A DNA stretch of 64,000 bases from Streptomyces sp. NBC_00259 (GTDB lineage: Bacteria > Actinomycetota > Actinomycetes > Streptomycetales > Streptomycetaceae), in contig NZ_CP108080.1 in the NCBI RefSeq assembly GCF_036181745.1, forward strand, positions 3,873,501-3,937,500, read 5' to 3'. The notes under the pieces were generated by a model. The model did not search any database. It had not been told where the DNA came from and saw only the letters and a program-made list of their open reading frames with translations. Within the stretch, counting starts at the first letter, position 1; each line of letters starts with the position of its first letter. A program made the translations under genes and the position numbers. This document shows positions 43,647 through 52,451 of this stretch, one piece after another.

Positions 43647-44867
43647 ATGACGCAGCCGGACCCCGGCCAGGAGCCGCAGCCGGCTGGTAGGCCCCCGCCT
43701 TCCGGGGCCGAGGCCGCAGAAGCGGGGGATTCCGCCCGGATGCCCCGATGGCTGCCGCGTGCCATGGTGCTTGCCCTTGCGTTGGTGGCCGCCTTCCAGC
43801 TCGGCAGCTGGGCCTTCCACAGGCTTACTGGTCTGCTGGTCGGCATTCTGATCGCGTCTTTCCTGGCGCTGGGAATCGAGCCGCCGATCGGGCGGATGGT
43901 GGCCCGGGGGATGCGCCGGGGCCTGGCCGCCTTTCTGGTGTGTCTCGCCGTGGTCCTCGGGTTGGCAGGGTTCTTCGTACTGTTCGGCTCGTTCCTGGCG
44001 GGCCAGATCAGCGGCATCGTCGAGCACTTCCCGCGGTACTTCGACTCCGTCATCGGCTGGCTCAACCGGACGTTCCACACGGATTTGTCGCGGGTCGACA
44101 TCCAGGGCCGGCTGTTGCGCCCCGACCGGCTGCGGACATACGTACAGAAGAGCGCGGGCGGCGTGTTCGATTTCTCGGCTTCCGTGCTGGGCGGTCTGTT
44201 CCGGCTGCTGACGATCTTCTTGTTCGCTTTCTACTTCGCCGTGGACGGCCCCCGGCTGCGCCGCGCGCTGTGCTCGCTGCTGCCTGCGGCCAAGCAAACC
44301 GAGGTGCTACGGGCCTGGGAGATCGCGGTCGACAAAACGAGCGGATACCTCTACTCCCGTGGGCTGATGGCCCTGATTTCCGCGGTCGCCCACTTCGTCT
44401 TGCTGGCACTGCTGGACGTGCCGTACGCCCTGGCGCTCGCCGTGTGGGTTGGCGTGGTGTCGCAGTTCATCCCGGTCATCGGCACCTATCTGGCCGGGGC
44501 CGTGCCCATGCTGGCCGCGTTCGCCGTCGACCCCTGGTACGCGGTGTGGGTGCTGGTCTTCGTCGTGGTCTATCAGCAGTTCGAGAACTACCTGATCCAG
44601 CCGAAACTCACGTCCAAAACCGTGGACATCCATCCGGCGGTGGCCTTCGGCTCCGTGATCGCGGGCACCGCGCTGCTCGGTGTGGCCGGCACGCTGATCG
44701 CCATTCCGGTGGTGGCCACGTTGCAGACGTTTTTCGGTGTGTATGTGAAGCGGTACGACGTGGCGGATGACCTGGAGGAACAGGACGGCCGGCGATACCC
44801 GCGCCGGGACGGTCCGTCGCTGCGGGCGCGGCTGCGTGGACTGCTGCGCCGCCGCGGTCGGTCCTGA
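43647..44867 (+). CDS. AI-2E family transporter (PerM/YdiK-like)
   Basis: A 406-residue 8-TM membrane protein. An N-terminal Pro-rich tail precedes AMVLALALVAAFQLGSW; GIEPPIGRM, FFVLFGSFLAGQISG, and the conserved C-terminal core VGVVSQFIPVIGTYLAGAVPMLAAFAVDPWYAVWVLVFVVVYQQFENYLIQPKLTS in continuous homology to the AI-2E exporter family place it. The actual substrate of most members is unknown. The tail is Arg-rich. Confidence 0.88.
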   Translation: MTQPDPGQEPQPAGRPPPSGAEAAEAGDSARMPRWLPRAMVLALALVAAFQLGSWAFHRLTGLLVGILIASFLALGIEPPIGRMVARGMRRGLAAFLVCLAVVLGLAGFFVLFGSFLAGQISGIVEHFPRYFDSVIGWLNRTFHTDLSRVDIQGRLLRPDRLRTYVQKSAGGVFDFSASVLGGLFRLLTIFLFAFYFAVDGPRLRRALCSLLPAAKQTEVLRAWEIAVDKTSGYLYSRGLMALISAVAHFVLLALLDVPYALALAVWVGVVSQFIPVIGTYLAGAVPMLAAFAVDPWYAVWVLVFVVVYQQFENYLIQPKLTSKTVDIHPAVAFGSVIAGTALLGVAGTLIAIPVVATLQTFFGVYVKRYDVADDLEEQDGRRYPRRDGPSLRARLRGLLRRRGRS

Positions 44868-44962
44868 CCGGGCTTGCGAAGGCCTCCGCCAGGTGAAACA
44901 GGCCAGGTTGGGTGACGATGGAGGTGTATGGCCCGACCATGTTGTTCCAGGAGGAGGCAGGC

Positions 44963-45637
44963 ATGACTTATCCCTCTGATTCCTCGGGCACTGGCCCTCC
45001 GCGCGGCACCGAGCCACAAGACGCCCCCTTGACCGAAGGCCTGGGCGCCTTGGCGAACATGGGCTGGCAGATCCTGCTCACCATGGGCCTGGCCACGATC
45101 GCCCTGGGCGTCGTGGTTTTCGCCTGGCCCGAGGAGACGCTGCAGGTCGTCGGCGTACTCTTCGGCATCTACCTGCTGGCTACCGGCGTCTTCCAGCTGG
45201 CCGCCGCCTTCGGCACGCACGTCCCCCGGCATCTTCGGGTGCTGCACTTTCTCACGGGTGCGCTCTCCGTCCTGCTGGGGCTGATCTGCTTCCGGGGCAC
45301 CCTGCAGTCGATCTTTCTGCTCGCCCTGTGGATCGGCTTCAGCTGGCTGCTGCGCGGCATCATGGTGACGGCTGCGGCGGCCTCCGCCGAGGGCATGCCG
45401 GCACGCGGCTGGCAGCTGTTCTACGGGATCATCAGCACTCTGGCGGGCATCGTGCTGATCGTCTCGCCGTTCACCTCGATCGCCGCACTCACCCTGGCGG
45501 TGGGCGTCATGGCCCTCGTCCTTGGGGTGGTCGAGGTGTTCCAGGCCATCAGGATGCGCGTCGAAGTCGGTCGCCTCGCTCCGGGCGGCAGTGCCGAGCG
45601 GCGGCCCCTTTTCCACCGACCGCACCCCCAGCACTGA
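44963..45637 (+). CDS. HdeD/DUF308 membrane protein
   Basis: A 224-residue, six-TM protein of the HdeD acid-resistance/DUF308 family: paired TM repeats such as WQILLTMGLATIALGVVVFAWP, LLATGVFQLAAAF, LHFLTGALSVLLGLICF, WIGFSWLLRGIMVTAAA and GIISTLAGIVLIVSPF. ATG 44963 follows GGAGGAGG; an in-frame ATG at 44912 lacks one. It lies 95 bases after the permease gene. Confidence 0.87.
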   Translation: MTYPSDSSGTGPPRGTEPQDAPLTEGLGALANMGWQILLTMGLATIALGVVVFAWPEETLQVVGVLFGIYLLATGVFQLAAAFGTHVPRHLRVLHFLTGALSVLLGLICFRGTLQSIFLLALWIGFSWLLRGIMVTAAAASAEGMPARGWQLFYGIISTLAGIVLIVSPFTSIAALTLAVGVMALVLGVVEVFQAIRMRVEVGRLAPGGSAERRPLFHRPHPQH

Positions 45638-46440
45638 TCACGGCGGAGACACCGAGCCCCCGCTTGGGCGGCCCCTGGACCTGGTCGTGTGCGGCGCTGT
45701 CCGGCTGCCGCAGCGCACGGATGCGCCGCCGACCCGCCTAAGCGGGGCCGCCGCCACACCGTTGTCGCCCGGCCGGGTCGGCCGCAGCTTCCCGTAGACA
45801 CCGTCGGGACGATCGGCGATCTCCCGGTTCCGCTCGGTACTTAGCCGGAAGGTTGGCCGACGCCTCTCAAGCTCCTGCATCCACCAGTAACCCGCCGTCC
45901 GCTTGGGCAGCGGCACCGCTCCCGGCCCGAAACGCACCTCCAAACGGGCCTGCACCCGCTCCCGCACCAGCTTCACGGAGGGACGGGACTCCTCCGCGTA
46001 TTCGCCCAGCACCTCCTCGGCCGCCTCCGCCCAGCGCGGATCGGCGTTGGCCAGCCCGCACTCCGCCTTGGCCCTCTTCGGGACGAGCCCGGCCTCGCCG
46101 TTCGCGAGGAAGGCCTGTGCCCAGCGCTCCACCGTTCGCTTGGTCACACCGAGTTCGGACGCCTTGGCCGCATACCGCTGTCCCATCGATCGGCCGGGAG
46201 CGTATTCAGACCGGGGCTCGCCCTGCCGTGCCAGCTCCTCGGCGCCGGAGCGGTAGCCCGTCAATATCTCCCGGACGTGCTCAGCGCGCTCCAGGACGTC
46301 CTTCCTCTCCTCCTTGGACAGCCGGGTCAGCACCACAGCAGTCAACTCATCGTCATCGACGGCCGGCCCCGGCCCGGTGGGGATCACCTGCGCACGTTGC
46401 GAGGTCAGCGCTCGCGTGCCACCCACGGGACTCGACGGCC
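45638..46440 (-). pseudogene. remnant of a TnsB-like (DDE/Mu) transposase
   Basis: About 260 residues open in one frame: RLSKEERKDVLERAEHVREILTGYRSG, YAAKASELGVTKRTVERWAQAFLANGEAGL (helix-turn-helix) and PRWAEAAEEVLGEYAEESRPSVKLVRERVQARLEVRFGPGAVPLPKRTAGYWWMQELERRRPTF match the N-terminal DNA-binding part of Streptomyces TnsB/Mu-type transposases. The catalytic integrase core and C-terminus are absent; beyond about 45755 the frame is unrelated sequence. It directly follows a TnsA-like fragment. Confidence 0.7.
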
Positions 46441-46834
46441 TGCTTCGTCCACGCGAAGGTGAAGGCGATCTGCGGCCGCTCCAGCCGGTGCCGCGGTTTG
46501 ACATCCACGACTACCGGGTCGCCGACCGTGAGCAGCAGATGTGCCGCCGCAGCTTGCCCTGTACCTCGGCCTTGAGCAGGAACGGCTGAGCGACGATGTG
46601 CCGGACCTCCGGATCGAAGTCCGCGAACAGCAGCCGCCCCAGCTCCAGCCGCGACTCGTAGATCACGTGGTCGCCTACCGTCGCCGACCAGTACGTCCCG
46701 GAGTAGTGCTTCTGGCCCTTGTACCAGCGGAACGTTCGCCACGGCTGCGCGTTCCGCAGGAGATCGAGTGAGACGGATGCCCACTCCAGATCCTCCTCCA
46801 GACACTGGTCAGCTCGCCGCACGCTCAGCTGCAC
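46390..46834 (-). pseudogene. frameshifted TnsA-like transposase endonuclease
   Basis: Frame one (46834 to about 46535) gives SATVGDHVIYESRLELGRLLFADFDPEVRHIVAQPFLLKAEVQGKLRRHI, the TnsA core (catalytic E of YESRLE). A frameshift moves to a second frame with VGDPVVVDVKPRHRLERPQIAFTFAWTKQAVESRGW (46535-46419), the rest of the endonuclease motif (DVKP). TnsA cuts the 5' strand in Tn7-like transposons. The C-terminus is missing, so the gene is dead. Confidence 0.75.
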
Positions 46835-47017
46835 CGGCCCGGCGATTCGCCCTGCTCATCGGACCCCCCAAGCCACACGTCCTTCAGGGCGGCTTGATCA
46901 CCGCCGACGCTGCTGGAATGCCCCGGTCGTTCGCATTGATGACGACCGGGGCGATCCGATACACAGAGGGTGGAACTAGCGGGACTGGAGGCATGAATCC
47001 CGCTGCCGTGTCGTATC

Positions 47018-47054
47018 CGACATGGCGACGACATCACGGCGCGGAAAACGACAT
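47018..47054. repeat. three CGACAT repeats between tnsA remnant and dnaB
   Basis: CGACAT at 47018-47023, 47029-47034 and 47049-47054, all on one strand, lie between the tnsA start and the dnaB stop, where a Tn7-like element end with repeated TnsB sites would be expected. A chance cluster cannot be excluded. Confidence 0.3.
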
Positions 47055-47082
47055 GGGAAATGGGACCCTACACGACCGGGGA

Positions 47083-48567
47083 TCAGGTCTGAGCCATGTC
47101 CACGAAGCGGGAGTAGTGGCCCTGGAAGGCGACGGTGATCGTCGCCGTCGGGCCGTTACGGTGCTTGGCCACGATCAGGTCCGCCTCGCCCGCGCGGGGT
47201 GACTCCTTCTCGTACGCGTCCTCGCGGTGCAGCAGAATGACCATGTCGGCGTCCTGCTCGATGGAGCCTGATTCACGGAGGTCGGAGACCATCGGCTTCT
47301 TGTCGGTGCGCTGCTCGGGGCCACGGTTCAGCTGGGAGAGCGCGATCACCGGGAGCTCGAGCTCCTTGGCGAGCAGCTTGAGGTTACGGGACATGTCCGA
47401 GACCTCCTGCTGGCGGCTCTCGGCACGCTTGGAGCCGCCGGACTGCATCAGCTGCAGATAGTCGATGACGACCAGCTTCAGATCGTTCCGCTGCTTGAGC
47501 CGGCGGCACTTCGCACGGATCTCCATCATCGACAGGTTCGGGGAGTCGTCGATGTACAGCGGGGCCTGCGAGACATCGGGCATCCGGCGGGCGAGCCGGG
47601 TCCAGTCCTCGTCCGTCATCGTTCCGGAGCGCATGTGGTGCAGCGCCACGCGCGCCTCGGCGGACAGCAGACGCATCGCGATCTCGTTGCGGCCCATTTC
47701 GAGGGAGAAGATGACGCTCGGCAGGTTGTTCTTGATCGAGGCGGCGCGGGCGAAGTCCAGCGCCAGCGTCGACTTACCCATCGCGGGACGGGCCGCGATG
47801 ACGATCATCTGGCCGGGATGCAGACCGTTGGTGAGCGAGTCGAAATCGGTGAACCCGGTGGGCACACCGGTCATCTCTCCGCTGCGTGAGCCGATCGCCT
47901 CGATCTCGTCGAGCGCGCCCTCCATGATGTCGCCGAGCGGCAGATAGTCCTCGCTGGTGCGCTGCTCGGTGACGGCATAGATCTCGGCCTGCGCGGAGTT
48001 CACGATCTCGTCGACGTCGCCGTCCGCCGCGTATCCCATCTGCGTGATGCGCGTACCGGCCTCCACGAGGCGGCGCAGCACGGCGCGCTCGTGAACGATC
48101 TCCGCGTAGTACGAGGCGTTCGCAGCCGTGGGGACCGACTGGACGAGCGTGTGCAGATACGAGGCACCGCCGACGCGGGTGATCTCGCCGCGCTTGGTCA
48201 GCTCGGCGGCCACCGTGATGGGGTCGGCGGGCTCGCCCTTGGCATAGAGATCGAGAATCGCCTGGAAGACGGTCTCGTGCGCGGGCCGGTAGAAGTCATG
48301 GCCCTTGATGATCTCGACGACATCGGCGATGGCGTCCTTCGACAGCAGCATGCCGCCGAGGACGGACTGCTCGGCGTCGAGGTCCTGCGGGGGCACCCGC
48401 TCGAAGCCGGGGGAGGAGTCGTCCCAGGGGCCGCTTTCCCTGCCGCGCTCGTGCTGCTCCTCGCGGCCACGGCCGCGGCCTTCCCCACGGCGGGGGCGGG
48501 AGACGGGCAGACGGTCACCCGGACCGATGTCGGCCCAGGGATCGTCCAGGGGCTCGGGAATGCTCAC
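47083..48567 (-). CDS. dnaB: replicative DNA helicase
   Basis: A 494-residue hexameric helicase that unwinds DNA ahead of the replisome. The N-terminal DnaB domain (PPQDLDAEQSVLGGMLLSKDAIADV) follows an Arg/Glu-rich tail. The RecA-like core shows Walker A ARPAMGKSTLA, the conserved GLHPGQMIVI and SLEMGRNEIAMR, LVVIDYLQLM and RGPEQRTDKKPMVSDLRESGSIEQDAD. No intein. Stop at 47083, 249 bases from the TnsA remnant. Confidence 0.96.
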   Translation of the reverse strand: MSIPEPLDDPWADIGPGDRLPVSRPRRGEGRGRGREEQHERGRESGPWDDSSPGFERVPPQDLDAEQSVLGGMLLSKDAIADVVEIIKGHDFYRPAHETVFQAILDLYAKGEPADPITVAAELTKRGEITRVGGASYLHTLVQSVPTAANASYYAEIVHERAVLRRLVEAGTRITQMGYAADGDVDEIVNSAQAEIYAVTEQRTSEDYLPLGDIMEGALDEIEAIGSRSGEMTGVPTGFTDFDSLTNGLHPGQMIVIAARPAMGKSTLALDFARAASIKNNLPSVIFSLEMGRNEIAMRLLSAEARVALHHMRSGTMTDEDWTRLARRMPDVSQAPLYIDDSPNLSMMEIRAKCRRLKQRNDLKLVVIDYLQLMQSGGSKRAESRQQEVSDMSRNLKLLAKELELPVIALSQLNRGPEQRTDKKPMVSDLRESGSIEQDADMVILLHREDAYEKESPRAGEADLIVAKHRNGPTATITVAFQGHYSRFVDMAQT

Positions 48568-48714
48568 CGGCCACCTCCTCCCGTCCGCTCCGCGGACCTC
48601 TCCGTGGCACTCTTTTTACGACACGGCACTGACAAAACGAGAGGCCCGACTCCGCTTCACGGCACATCGGGCGCCGGTCCACGGTAGGGCCGTCGGCACC
48701 TTCAGCCAATCTGG

Positions 48715-48803
48715 TTATCCACAGGCCATGTGGACGACGGACCAGATGCTGTGGAGAACCCGGCGGAACCTGTGCACGGACCGGGGGACAGCACTGTGGA
48801 CAA
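48715..48803. promoter_or_regulatory. DnaA boxes upstream of dnaB
   Basis: TTATCCACA (48715-48723) and TGTGGACAA (48795-48803, the reverse complement of TTGTCCACA). They sit 148-236 bases before the dnaB start in the 423-base gap shared with the divergent MATE gene. No gene is recognised in that gap; several TGTGG-type weaker matches also occur. Confidence 0.6.
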
Positions 48804-48990
48804 AGTCATAGACGACCTCCCGCACCTATCCTGACCTGCAACTTTTCCATCCACCGGCTGTGGGGGAGAAAAACTTTCCCGACCGGATCAAGATCAGAAC
48901 AAACGGCGCACACCAGAAGCCCCGCCCCACCATCGGGTAAGGATCAGAGACGCTTTGCATCTCTTACCTGTGGAAGATTAGATTGAGCGC

Positions 48991-50328
48991 ATGACACAGG
49001 CCCCCGCGGCACCCAGGACCAGCCGACGACGACACGATCGAGAGATCATCACGCTCGCCGTCCCCGCCTTCGGAGCCCTCGTGGCCGAGCCGCTCTTCGT
49101 GATGGTCGACAGCGCGATTGTCGGCCATCTTGGCACTCCACAGCTCGCTGGGCTGGGGGTCGCTGCCGCCCTGCTGATGACGGCCGTCAGCGTCTTCGTC
49201 TTTCTCGCCTATGCCACCACCGCCGCAGTCGCCCGCCGCGTGGGAGCCGGCGATCTGAGCGCCGCCATCCGCCAGGGCATGGACGGCATCTGGCTCGCCC
49301 TGCTGCTCGGCGTGGCAGTCGTCGCGGTCACCATGCCCACAGCGCCATGGCTGGTCGACATCTTCGGAACCTCCGATACGGCCGCCCCGTACGCCATCAC
49401 CTATCTGCGCATCTCCAGCCTCGGCATCCCCGCGATGCTCATCGTCATGGCCGCCACCGGCGTACTGCGCGGCCTCCAGAACACCCGCACTCCCCTGTAC
49501 GTCGCCATCGGCGGCTTCACCGCCAACGCTGCGCTCAACGCCGGGCTCGTCTATGGTCTCGGCCTCGGCATCGCAGGCTCCGCCTGGGGCACCGTCATCG
49601 CCCAGTGCGGTATGGCCGCCGCCTATCTCGTGGTGGTCGTCCGCGGAGCACGTCGCCACGGCGCCTCCCTGCGCCCGGACGCCGTGGGCATACGGGCCAG
49701 TGCTCAGGCAGGCGTCCCCCTGCTCGTTCGTACGCTCTCCCTGCGCGCCGTTCTGATGATCGCCACCGCCGTTGCTGCCCGCATGGGCGACACCGATATC
49801 GCCGCCCACCAGATCATCCTCGCTCTCTGGAGCTTGATGGCCTTCGCGTTGGACGCGATCGCCATCGCCGGCCAGGCGATCATCGGACGCTACCTGGGGG
49901 CGGACGATGCCGAGGGGGCGAGGGACGCCTGCCGCCGGATGGTTCAGTGGGGCATCGTCTCGGGCATCGTGCTCGGAGCTCTGATCGTGGTCGCCCGTCC
50001 GCTCTTCATTCCCCTGTTCACCGCCGACCCAGCGGTCCAGGACACGCTGCTTCCGGCCCTCCTGGTCGTGGCGCTCTCCCAGCCGGTCGCCGGTGTGGTC
50101 TTTGTTCTGGACGGCGTCCTGATGGGCGCCGGCGACGGGCCCTATCTGGCCGGCGCCATGCTGGCGACCCTCGTGGTGTTCGCTCCCGTCGCACTGCTCG
50201 TGCCCACCCTCGGTGGCGGGCTCACCGCCCTGTGGTGGGCGATGGCACTGATGATGACCGTCCGCATGGCGACCCTGTGGCTTCGCACCCGTTCCGGCCG
50301 TTGGATCGTCACAGGAGCGACCCGCTGA
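48991..50328 (+). CDS. MATE family efflux protein (DinF-like)
   Basis: A 445-residue, 12-TM multidrug and toxic compound exporter. EIITLAVPAFGALVAEPLFVMVDSAIVGHLGTPQLAGLG is the typical N-terminal MATE segment; AAHQIILALWSLMAFALDAIAIAGQAIIGRYLGADD is the conserved mid-protein motif. It resembles the DinF branch. Divergent from dnaB and convergent with rplI. Substrate unknown. Confidence 0.92.
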   Translation: MTQAPAAPRTSRRRHDREIITLAVPAFGALVAEPLFVMVDSAIVGHLGTPQLAGLGVAAALLMTAVSVFVFLAYATTAAVARRVGAGDLSAAIRQGMDGIWLALLLGVAVVAVTMPTAPWLVDIFGTSDTAAPYAITYLRISSLGIPAMLIVMAATGVLRGLQNTRTPLYVAIGGFTANAALNAGLVYGLGLGIAGSAWGTVIAQCGMAAAYLVVVVRGARRHGASLRPDAVGIRASAQAGVPLLVRTLSLRAVLMIATAVAARMGDTDIAAHQIILALWSLMAFALDAIAIAGQAIIGRYLGADDAEGARDACRRMVQWGIVSGIVLGALIVVARPLFIPLFTADPAVQDTLLPALLVVALSQPVAGVVFVLDGVLMGAGDGPYLAGAMLATLVVFAPVALLVPTLGGGLTALWWAMALMMTVRMATLWLRTRSGRWIVTGATR

Positions 50329-50329
50329 C

Positions 50330-50359
50330 AAGCCGCTGTTTCACGTGAAACAGCGGCTT
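50330..50359. other. parS: parS site within a perfect 30-bp palindrome
   Basis: The parS 14-mer occupies 50338-50351; AAGCCGCT on the left and AGCGGCTT on the right make the whole of 50330-50359 a perfect inverted repeat. It begins 2 bases after the MATE stop and lies between the convergent MATE and rplI genes, so it can also be read as a bidirectional terminator hairpin. Confidence 0.9.
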
Positions 50360-50373
50360 GGTCCTCCCTGCCC

Positions 50374-50387
50374 GTTTCACGTGAAAC
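50374..50387. other. parS: parS centromere site
   Basis: Second perfect GTTTCACGTGAAAC, 36 bases after the previous one, not embedded in a longer palindrome. Sits next to the rplI terminator. Confidence 0.9.
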
Positions 50388-50390
50388 AGC

Positions 50391-50424
50391 GAGAGGGCCG
50401 CACCCGGCGGGGTGCGGCCCTCTC
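50391..50424 (-). terminator. rplI operon terminator
   Basis: GAGAGGGCCGCACC (50391-50404) pairs perfectly with GGTGCGGCCCTCTC (50411-50424), a 14-bp stem with a 6-base loop just after the rplI stop. Confidence 0.85.
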
Positions 50425-50446
50425 ATACTGCTCTGCGAGCGCTCGC

Positions 50447-50893
50447 TCAGGCGGCGATGACCTCGACGCCGAGCTTCGCGGCGACCTCGGGGTGCAGACG
50501 CACGGACACCTGGTGCGAGCCCAGGGTCTTGATCGGCGAACCGAGCTCAACGCGGCGCTTGTCGACCTCCGGACCACCGGCGGACTTGATCGCCGAAGCG
50601 ATGTCGCCCGGGGTGACGGAGCCGAAGAGGCGGCCGGCGTCGCCGGAGCGAACAGCCAGACGCACCTTCACGCCCTCGAGCTTGGCCTTGATCTCGTTGG
50701 CCTGCTCGATCGTCGCGATCTCGTGGATCTTGCGGGCACGGCGGATCTGCTCGACGTCCTTCTCGCCACCCTTGGTCCAGCGGATCGCGAAACCGCGCGG
50801 GACCAGGTAGTTGCGAGCGTAGCCGTCCTTGACGTCGACGACGTCGCCGGCAGCGCCGAGGCCGGACACCTCGTGAGTGAGGATGATCTTCAT
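50447..50893 (-). CDS. rplI: 50S ribosomal protein L9
   Basis: A 148-residue L9. MKIILTHEVSGLGAAGDVVDVKDGYARNYLVPRGFAI is the N-terminal RNA-binding domain; a long helix joins the C-terminal domain. Last gene of rpsF-ssb-rpsR-rplI, 17 bases after rpsR, ending in a strong terminator. Confidence 0.97.
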   Translation of the reverse strand: MKIILTHEVSGLGAAGDVVDVKDGYARNYLVPRGFAIRWTKGGEKDVEQIRRARKIHEIATIEQANEIKAKLEGVKVRLAVRSGDAGRLFGSVTPGDIASAIKSAGGPEVDKRRVELGSPIKTLGSHQVSVRLHPEVAAKLGVEVIAA

Positions 50894-50910
50894 GTTTCGG
50901 TCACCCTCTC

Positions 50911-51147
50911 TTAGCGCGCGGTGGACGTGTAGGGCAGCAGCGCCATCTCACGGCTGTTCTTGACGGCCGTGGCGACGTCACGCTGGTGCTGCGTGCAGTT
51001 GCCGGTCACGCGACGGGCACGGATCTTGCCGCGGTCGGAAATGAACTTCCGCAGCATGTTCGTGTCCTTGTAGTCCACGTATACGGTCTTGTCCTTGCAG
51101 AATGCGCAGACCTTCTTCTTCGGCTTGCGCACAGGCGGCTTCGCCAT
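50911..51147 (-). CDS. rpsR: 30S ribosomal protein S18
   Basis: A 78-residue S18: KVCAFCKDKTVYVDYKDTNMLRKFISDRGKIRARRVTGNCTQHQRD. The CxxC pair and later NC make it the zinc-binding (C+) form; streptomycetes also carry a C- form elsewhere, controlled by Zur. Lies 73 bases after ssb. Confidence 0.97.
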   Translation of the reverse strand: MAKPPVRKPKKKVCAFCKDKTVYVDYKDTNMLRKFISDRGKIRARRVTGNCTQHQRDVATAVKNSREMALLPYTSTAR

Positions 51148-51220
51148 GGTGTATCTCCTGTGTGATCAAGAAGTGGGGGTACGAGCTGCCCCTGAGAACG
51201 GATCCTTGTGGGACCTGTCC

Positions 51221-51802
51221 CTAGAAGGGGGGCTCGTCCGAGTAGCCGCCGCCGGAGCTTCCGCCCCAGCCGCCACCGCTGCCGCCGCTCTGCTGCTGCT
51301 GACCGCCGGCCGGCGCGCTGGTGGCCCAGGGGTCGTCGGCGGGAGCACCGCCGCCACCCTGCTGGGCACCACTGGGACCGCCGCCCCAGTTGCCGCCGCC
51401 CTGCTGGCCGCCGCCATAGCCGCCCTGGCCACCGCGACCCGTGGTCTTGGTGACCTTGGCCGTGGCGTTCTTGAGGCTGGGGCCGACTTCCTCGACGTCC
51501 AGCTCGTAGACCGTGCGCTTGACGCCCTCGCGGTCCTCATAGGACCGCTGCTTCAGCCGGCCCTGCACGACGACGCGCATGCCTCGCTGGAGCGACTCGG
51601 CGACGTTCTCCGCCGCCTGACGCCAGACCGAGCAGGTGAGGAAGAGGCTCTCGCCGTCCTTCCACTCATTGGTCTGACGATCGAAGGTGCGGGGGGTGGA
51701 CGCGACACGGAACTTCGCGACCGCCGCACCGGACGGGGTGAAGCGCAGCTCGGGGTCGTCGACGAGATTGCCGACGACCGTGATGACGGTCTCGCCTGCC
51801 AT
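51221..51802 (-). CDS. ssb: single-stranded DNA-binding protein
   Basis: A 193-residue SSB. Residues 1-110 form the OB fold (MAGETVITVVGNLVDDPELRFTPSGAAVAKFRVA, SVWRQAAENVAESLQRGMRVVVQGRL). Then a Gly/Gln-rich flexible linker leads to the acidic tip DEPPF, which recruits replication and repair partners. It sits between rpsF and rpsR, which is the classical bacterial order. Confidence 0.97.
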   Translation of the reverse strand: MAGETVITVVGNLVDDPELRFTPSGAAVAKFRVASTPRTFDRQTNEWKDGESLFLTCSVWRQAAENVAESLQRGMRVVVQGRLKQRSYEDREGVKRTVYELDVEEVGPSLKNATAKVTKTTGRGGQGGYGGGQQGGGNWGGGPSGAQQGGGGAPADDPWATSAPAGGQQQQSGGSGGGWGGSSGGGYSDEPPF

Positions 51803-51876
51803 GGGTGAACCTCTCGGCGGGGATTGCTTCTGGCTGCTTGCTGCTACTCGAACCCGATGACCTCTGAGCTAGGCGC

Positions 51877-52167
51877 TCAGTGGGTCTCGGGACGGAGGAC
51901 CTTGGTCCGGAGGACCGACTCGTTCAGGTTCATCTGGCGGTCGAGCTCCTTGACGACCGCAGGCTCGGCCTGCAGGTCGATGACCGAGTAGATGCCCTCG
52001 GGCTTCTTCTTGATCTCGTAAGCGAGACGACGACGGCCCCAGGTGTCGACCTTCTCCACCTTTCCGTTGCCCTCACGGACGACGGAGAGGAAGTTCTCGA
52101 TCAGCGGGGAGACAGCGCGCTCCTCGAGATCGGGGTCGAGGATGACCATCACCTCGTAGTGACGCAT
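51877..52167 (-). CDS. rpsF: 30S ribosomal protein S6
   Basis: A 96-residue S6: MRHYEVMVILDPDLEERAVSPLIE, WGRRRLAYEIKKKPEGIYSVIDLQ and RTKVLRPETH. ATG 52167 follows AAGGAGG. First gene of the rpsF-ssb-rpsR-rplI unit. A small hairpin lies in its leader. Confidence 0.97.
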   Translation of the reverse strand: MRHYEVMVILDPDLEERAVSPLIENFLSVVREGNGKVEKVDTWGRRRLAYEIKKKPEGIYSVIDLQAEPAVVKELDRQMNLNESVLRTKVLRPETH

Positions 52168-52196
52168 GTGGAACCCACCTCCTTTGGACTCAGCGG

Positions 52197-52213
52197 CCAC
52201 GGTCGTTCCGTGG
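52197..52213 (-). promoter_or_regulatory. hairpin in the rpsF leader
   Basis: CCACGG (52197-52202) and CCGTGG (52208-52213) form a 6-bp stem with a 5-base loop 29-46 bases upstream of rpsF. In many bacteria the S6:S18 complex binds a hairpin in the rpsF leader; this one is in the right place but its match to that motif is not established. Confidence 0.35.
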
Positions 52214-52451
52214 CAGGAGGGTCGTGATGCGTGAGCATCGATGTCTACGAGTAAATCAGGCGCCACTGACAATCGGCCTCGACGAGCGAGGATCCGACTG
52301 CTGGCCTGGGCAGACACCGGTGCAGACCGTACAGAGTACCCGCAGACCCGCTTCCGGTTGAAATCCGGCCTCCAGTGCCCCCACCCTGTACACATCGGGT
52401 GTGGGCGGCGTCACAGTGCGCCGCCTTCCGGGAATGCCAGGGAGGCTCTTC

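Noticed and set aside
43363..43650. 95-codon ORF overlapping the AI-2E permease start
   Set aside because: Overlap of ATGA type is attractive, but composition is not coding-like and no family is recognised; kept only as a note in the intergenic entry.
47083..48567. Intein in dnaB
   Set aside because: The helicase core reads continuously at normal length (494 residues).
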